Below the pieces are notes generated by a model. The model ran no database searches, was not told the DNA's origin, and worked only from the letters and a program-made list of their open reading frames with translations. The position numbers were made by a program, and so were the translations under genes. DNA of 64,000 nt from Pectobacterium brasiliense (lineage in GTDB: Bacteria; Pseudomonadota; Gammaproteobacteria; Enterobacterales; Enterobacteriaceae), in assembly GCF_016950255.1 (NCBI RefSeq), contig NZ_JACGFN010000001.1, positions 1,798,001-1,862,000 of the forward strand, written 5' to 3'. The stretch's first letter is position 1; every line of letters begins with the position of its first letter. This document shows, piece by piece, positions 59,921-64,000 of the stretch.

Positions 59921-60814
59921 ATGTTTTTTGGTGATACTGTTCTAGTTGAAGATAACGGCGGACTTAGCACGCCTGAAAACGCAGGGAAAGACAGAAAACA
60001 CCCTGATTATGAGTACTCTATGGTTACTGTATCCATGGAGTCAAATTCTGTAAACGCAGTAACCCACTGCGGAATTTCTGACTACAACATTCCAGATGAG
60101 CCATTAGAAAAAGGAGATTATAAATATCACAAATCTCTTTTTGATAAATCATTCTCTTACTCAAGAGTCATAATGGCAGATATAGAACCATCCTCTATTT
60201 CAGATAGAATTTACTGTTTATCAAAGGCAGGCAATGAGCTTAATGCTATTTCTCCATCTTCCATAAGTTTATATATTCGTGAGATTAATAATAATGATTC
60301 TCAAGATATTTATGGTGGAAGATTCCACTTTGATGATGAAAAAATCGAAAGAGAGTATTCAATAGAAACTGGTAATAATTCCTTATCCATATCAATACCT
60401 CTCAATCACCAGTCATTCTCAAAGATATTCGATTCAATAAAAAGTGGTGATAAATCAATTGGTTTAACAATTTCATTCCCAGCTTACGCTTTCTGGATAG
60501 ATAAGATGGCGGGGATATGGGCACCATCCTCATACATCATTGACTCAGATGATGATAAAAGAAATTTCGTTATGATTTCTAAAATATCATCCTCTTTATT
60601 GGGAGCAAGCAAAAAGGAAGAAGAGGAAGATGAGTCGATGGATTATGAAATTGATGATAAAGAGCCAAGTGTTACAGCAAATGAAATAAACGAATCAATT
60701 AATTCACTTATAGCACAAAACAGAGAAAGCCGAGTGATTATGAAGACCATATCAACAGGCGTTTCAATAATTACCGCTTGTGCCATAGCAATAGCCGTTA
60801 AAATTATCTTCTAG
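59921..60814 (+). CDS. AT-rich gene for a tail-anchored membrane protein behind mnt, possible exclusion gene
   Basis: I do not recognise this 297-residue protein. It starts MFFGDTVLVEDNGG at 59921, one base after mnt. Residues 1-225 look soluble and beta-rich, with many Ser and Asp. Residues 231-249 form an acidic stretch (KKEEEEDESMDYEIDDKEP), followed by a short helix. The last 22 residues form one hydrophobic helix (ISTGVSIITACAIAIAV), so it is probably anchored by its C-terminus with the bulk in the cytoplasm. The gene is clearly more AT-rich than its neighbours and takes the place of P22 sieA. Expression from the mnt promoter in lysogens makes superinfection exclusion or defence the likeliest role; this is inferred from position only. 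Confidence 0.75.
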   Translation: MFFGDTVLVEDNGGLSTPENAGKDRKHPDYEYSMVTVSMESNSVNAVTHCGISDYNIPDEPLEKGDYKYHKSLFDKSFSYSRVIMADIEPSSISDRIYCLSKAGNELNAISPSSISLYIREINNNDSQDIYGGRFHFDDEKIEREYSIETGNNSLSISIPLNHQSFSKIFDSIKSGDKSIGLTISFPAYAFWIDKMAGIWAPSSYIIDSDDDKRNFVMISKISSSLLGASKKEEEEDESMDYEIDDKEPSVTANEINESINSLIAQNRESRVIMKTISTGVSIITACAIAIAVKIIF

Positions 60815-60827
60815 CCATCCTTGGCTA
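60812..60827 (+). terminator. Small hairpin between the mnt-linked gene and gp16 gene
   Basis: TAGCCA / TGGCTA with a four-base loop overlaps the stop codon of the rightward gene. There is no T run, so it is at best a weak terminator in the 17-base convergent gap. Confidence 0.4.
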
Positions 60828-60831
60828 TGAA

Positions 60832-62976
60832 TTACTCATAATTACCGTTAATCCCGCTTATCGTGGCAACTATTCCTGCTCTGGATAGGCGGTTAAACTC
60901 TTCACTGCCCACCGAATCTCTGATAGCTTTTACGGCGATCTTGTTAGCGAGGAATCGCCTTTCTGCTGCAGCGACGGCATGTTGTGATGCTCCAGACCTA
61001 ACGGCGCGAGTGGCTTCTTGTATGGCTTTCTCAATGGCATATCGACCACTGCGGCTATTGGATATCTTGGCTACAGTGCCTTTTATTGTCGCGCCAGCGA
61101 CAGCGCCAGCAGCCGCACCAACAACGCCGCCACCTGCGCCACCAACGACTGCACCAGAAGTTGAGTTACCAATCGCGTTAAGCACGGTTTCCGTTATTTT
61201 GGGGAGTCCGGTATTTAATGTATCAAGGACATCAGACGTTCTACCCGTTCTCTCTACGTATTGCTGAGGCTTAATCGCAGCCCTTGCCAATGAACCATAG
61301 GCATCTGAAATCCTTCCTAGTTCCTTTGAGTATCTTCCAATTGCTGCGGAGTTCTGTGGGGTGAGGATTGTAGCTATATGCTGAATACCTGCCACATCAG
61401 CCTTACCACCTCTGACCCCATGAGATAGAGCATCTTGAAGGATTGAGGCTACAGCAGTAACTCTTTCAGCTTCTGGAAGCGCGGAGATCATGGAGTGAAA
61501 GCCTCCTGGCCCATTTAGTCCCTTTGCTGATGATGATTGCAGAGCTTTGACACCATTTGTGATCAGTGCATCGGTTGCCAATTCTCGACCGAAAACAGAT
61601 TCCGCGCTGGATTGTGCTGCAAATCTTGCCTTTGATAAATCATTGGCAGCAGACCAACTTTCTAAGAAACCGCCATTTTCAGCCATTACCCGCATATCAT
61701 CAGTAATAGCTGACCTCATCTCCCCCGCTCGCCTTGCAGCGTTTGCCTCTCCGGTTCTGATATACTTTTGCTCAGCATCAGCAAATTTCGCACGCCATGC
61801 CTTCATCCCGTCGAAAGTAACACCTGAGCGGTTATTTGCCGCCTCAAGTTGTTTCATCTCAGGGGTAAGCGGTACGCCTGCTGACTTTTCACCCTGTACA
61901 ACCGCATTAGCATTGCTTAGTCTCATCTTTTGCTGTGGCATCGTGGATCTAACCTCATCCCATGCTGCACGCTCAGCAGATTTCATTTCATCAAGATTTG
62001 ATAGTACACGGCTTCGTATTGCGGCACTTTTTTCAGAGGCATTCCCTGCAGCTGCTCCGAATTCGTCCAAATTTCGGTTTAGCTTTGATGCTATCTCGTT
62101 AAAAGCCAGAAAATGAGCGTCTTGCGTTATCCCGGGCGTTGATGCCAGCGCCCCTTCTGCATGTGCTATACCACGACTTCCAGACCTCATTCCCGGTGTT
62201 AGGGTATTAATGTCTACACCAGCCGTCGCAGCGGCTCTAGCTACGTCATCGCTAACACTGGCTGCTTGATTTGCAATAACGTCTCGACCAGAGGTGGAGC
62301 GAGCCAACTGAGAGACATCATTAGCGGTATTGATTGTTCCTATTGCTGGAGGGGCAGCATCGCCACCTCTGATAAGTTGGCGAGCACCACGATACAAGGC
62401 AGGAGCGCCCATCAATGCAGTGTTGATCGCCATTTCCTTTGTGGCGTTCTCTGCAAAATCACCCGGCTGATTGCCAGCGTTTGCTACTGATCCAATCATC
62501 GCTCCTTTCACAGCGCCAGCGCCCGGAACAAGGTACGTACCGATAGCTTCACCTGCTTGCGCCCACGGATCGGTTGGTCTTTCTACTGGACGGTAAACGG
62601 GGTCGAGAACGTTACCCAGACCAACCGCACTAGTGCCAGCATTAATGAGGTTTGCGCCACCTTGCAGGATATCGAATGGAACGTTTGCCACTCCACGCGC
62701 AGCCTGTTCCGCATTTTGTGCCGCTGTTGGGGTTGGCGCTGATTGTGCCCACTGAGTTACTCCACCGTTATCCTGCTGCTGAGTGGTATTTTCTTGCTGT
62801 GACAACGCAGACGGATAAGCTGAATAGAATTGGTCTCGAACAGCGGCCCACTCATCTCGCCCTACTTTAGGGGCAACAACCTCGTCAAAATATTGCGCCT
62901 GTGCCTCGGTCTGTTGCTGTGGTGATAAAGACTGGTACTGAGGTGACGCAATAACATCCTTCCAATCCTTTGCCAT
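60832..62976 (-). CDS. Phage DNA-ejection (injection) protein, gp16-like
   Basis: A 714-residue virion protein in the position of P22 gene 16, one of the ejection proteins (gp7, gp20, gp16) released before the DNA to form a channel through the cell envelope. The N-terminus MAKDWKDVIASPQYQSLSPQ is followed by a Gln-rich linker and a long Ala-rich helical body. The C-terminal third has a Gly/Ala-rich hydrophobic segment (GAVVGGAGGGVVGAAAGAVA), likely membrane-active. I start it at 62976, where its ATG overlaps the upstream stop codon (TAATG); a start 12 bases earlier is possible. It is longer than P22 gp16 (609). Confidence 0.8.
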   Translation of the reverse strand: MAKDWKDVIASPQYQSLSPQQQTEAQAQYFDEVVAPKVGRDEWAAVRDQFYSAYPSALSQQENTTQQQDNGGVTQWAQSAPTPTAAQNAEQAARGVANVPFDILQGGANLINAGTSAVGLGNVLDPVYRPVERPTDPWAQAGEAIGTYLVPGAGAVKGAMIGSVANAGNQPGDFAENATKEMAINTALMGAPALYRGARQLIRGGDAAPPAIGTINTANDVSQLARSTSGRDVIANQAASVSDDVARAAATAGVDINTLTPGMRSGSRGIAHAEGALASTPGITQDAHFLAFNEIASKLNRNLDEFGAAAGNASEKSAAIRSRVLSNLDEMKSAERAAWDEVRSTMPQQKMRLSNANAVVQGEKSAGVPLTPEMKQLEAANNRSGVTFDGMKAWRAKFADAEQKYIRTGEANAARRAGEMRSAITDDMRVMAENGGFLESWSAANDLSKARFAAQSSAESVFGRELATDALITNGVKALQSSSAKGLNGPGGFHSMISALPEAERVTAVASILQDALSHGVRGGKADVAGIQHIATILTPQNSAAIGRYSKELGRISDAYGSLARAAIKPQQYVERTGRTSDVLDTLNTGLPKITETVLNAIGNSTSGAVVGGAGGGVVGAAAGAVAGATIKGTVAKISNSRSGRYAIEKAIQEATRAVRSGASQHAVAAAERRFLANKIAVKAIRDSVGSEEFNRLSRAGIVATISGINGNYE

Positions 62977-64000
62977 TACCCACCCCACAAATTGGAATAG
63001 CCGCCCTGTTGTTCAGCATTTTGAGGAAGAGATTGCGCTGATGGCTGGTTCTGTTGATTGTGCGTGTCAATTTCAGATCGATAGCGATCAACAGTAGGTC
63101 GCTGCTTGTTCAAGTACGTCTCCTGTCTACGCAAAACCTGTTCCCAATTGTTAATCGCAGCCCTTGCCGCTTTTGGCGACATACTTTGATTAATAGAAAG
63201 GAATGCTTTTGCTGCCGCCTGACCTTCTGAATCAGACACCGGACCTGTCCCCTTCATGCCAATTACACCCATTAGCCTTGCCTGACCCTGCATCTGCTGG
63301 ATTTTTTGCCATGCATCAGCAGACTCAGTGCCGGGAACCATCGAATTAACCGACCCGCCAAAGCCAAATATTCTATCAAATACTTCCGGCTTAATACGCG
63401 GGTCTGGTTGGCCCTGCTGCGGATTTCCTCCACTCCCCTTGACCTGATTAACCGTGTCAAGCATGTTGCTAACCTGATTCATCTGGGAGTCATAAGCGCC
63501 AACCATCTCTGTTTTTGCTTGAACAGATTTTTCACGATTCGACGCCATTTCTTGGCGCAGCCTATCTTGCTGTAATTGATTGGACTCTCGCGCGATCTGG
63601 CGATCGAATTTTTTATCCTCAAGCTCTAACTTTCGGATATTCGCGTTTTGCTGAGCTATCCCTATATTGGCCCATTGAGCAGCCTCACCAGCCCTATTGC
63701 TACGTACCTGCTCTGCCAGTCGCGCAGATTCATTCTGGCGTTGTGCCATATCGTTTTTCACTGCGAAACGGTCTTTAGCTCCTAACAGGCCAAACTGAAC
63801 CTGTTGCAGTACCCCATCTAATTGATTCGGGTCATCCATGAAAAGTTTCATTAATTCCTGAGCGCTGGAACCCACCTTCTCTACGGTTGGGTTATGTTTC
63901 ACCAAAGCACGGGCCATTGCTTCCGGCCCCAACTTTAACGCCGTAGATATATCATTCACGGCAGAGTTCAGAGCAGATACATCCTGTTCATTCTTAAAGC
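62976..64000 (-). CDS. Phage DNA-ejection protein, gp20-like (5' end outside the window)
   Basis: The frame is open to the right edge of the window, so the start lies outside; a GTG at 63959 is internal (upstream residues read ...NEQDVSALNSA). About 341 residues are visible. They include VLQQVQFGLLGAKDRFAVKN, a long Gln/Arg/Glu coiled-coil stretch (about 100 residues, with LDRQIARES-like repeats), and a C-terminal Gln/Asn/Ser-rich tail. It lies directly upstream of the gp16-like gene with a 1-base overlap, as gene 20 precedes gene 16 in P22. The coiled coil and low-complexity tail fit an ejection protein. Confidence 0.75.
   Translation of the reverse strand, partial: FKNEQDVSALNSAVNDISTALKLGPEAMARALVKHNPTVEKVGSSAQELMKLFMDDPNQLDGVLQQVQFGLLGAKDRFAVKNDMAQRQNESARLAEQVRSNRAGEAAQWANIGIAQQNANIRKLELEDKKFDRQIARESNQLQQDRLRQEMASNREKSVQAKTEMVGAYDSQMNQVSNMLDTVNQVKGSGGNPQQGQPDPRIKPEVFDRIFGFGGSVNSMVPGTESADAWQKIQQMQGQARLMGVIGMKGTGPVSDSEGQAAAKAFLSINQSMSPKAARAAINNWEQVLRRQETYLNKQRPTVDRYRSEIDTHNQQNQPSAQSLPQNAEQQGGYSNLWGG

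Overview
The window is a stretch of enterobacterial chromosome followed by the end of a P22-type prophage. The core gene order (priC, rsmS, acrRAB, tomB-hha, ffs, atl, ybaY, tesB, glnK-amtB, mdlAB, decR, queC, fadM, ybaV, ppiD, hupB, lon, clpXP, tig, bolA, yajG, ampG, cyoABCDE, yajR, yajQ, panE, yajL, thiI, xseB-ispA-dxs, pgpA, thiL, nusB, ribH, ribD, nrdR, yajI, secF, secD, yajC, tgt) follows the 10-minute region of Escherichia coli. The departures point to a soft-rot enterobacterium, most likely Pectobacterium: rpmE2-rpmJ2 lie between acrB and tomB, a cdsH-type cysteine desulfhydrase lies beside decR, and ybaE/cof and tsx are absent. The genus is inferred from gene order and protein similarity, not from a database search.

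Layout: 1-5.8 kb holds replication restart and the AcrAB efflux pump with its repressor and a clear AcrR operator. 5.9-8.2 kb holds the zinc-independent L31/L36 paralogues behind a Zur-like box, the Hha/TomB regulators, two long gene-poor gaps with strong inverted repeats, and 4.5S RNA. 8.3-12.5 kb holds alkylation-damage recognition, a thioesterase and nitrogen sensing/ammonium transport behind a sigma-54 promoter. 12.5-19.9 kb holds a heterodimeric ABC exporter, the DecR/CdsH cysteine-detoxification pair, queuosine synthesis and FadM. 19.9-30.2 kb is protein quality control (PpiD, HU-beta, Lon, ClpXP, trigger factor) and BolA. 30.5-37.9 kb holds muropeptide import and cytochrome bo oxidase. 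38-50.7 kb holds thiamine, pantothenate, isoprenoid, phospholipid and riboflavin genes with NusB and NrdR. 51.5-56 kb holds SecDF-YajC and Tgt.

From about 56.1 kb to the right edge lies the late/immunity-I end of a P22-like prophage. Read right to left it contains a gp20-type ejection protein (cut by the window edge), a gp16-type ejection protein, a divergent immunity module (mnt rightward; arc, a small ClpX-type zinc-finger gene and ant leftward) and a tailspike gene. The operator region between arc and mnt reproduces the P22 layout: an Arc-type site fills the spacer of the ant promoter and a Mnt-type palindrome lies at its start point. The prophage abuts tgt where queA would be expected, so it seems to have inserted between queA and tgt.

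The most novel material is in this prophage. The tailspike keeps a P22 head-binding domain but joins it to what reads as a (beta/alpha)8 glycosidase-like body. An AT-rich gene for a tail-anchored 297-residue protein sits in the sieA position directly behind mnt, a candidate exclusion or defence gene. A 61-residue ClpX zinc-binding-domain mimic is translationally coupled to arc, while the host clpX and clpP lie in the same window.
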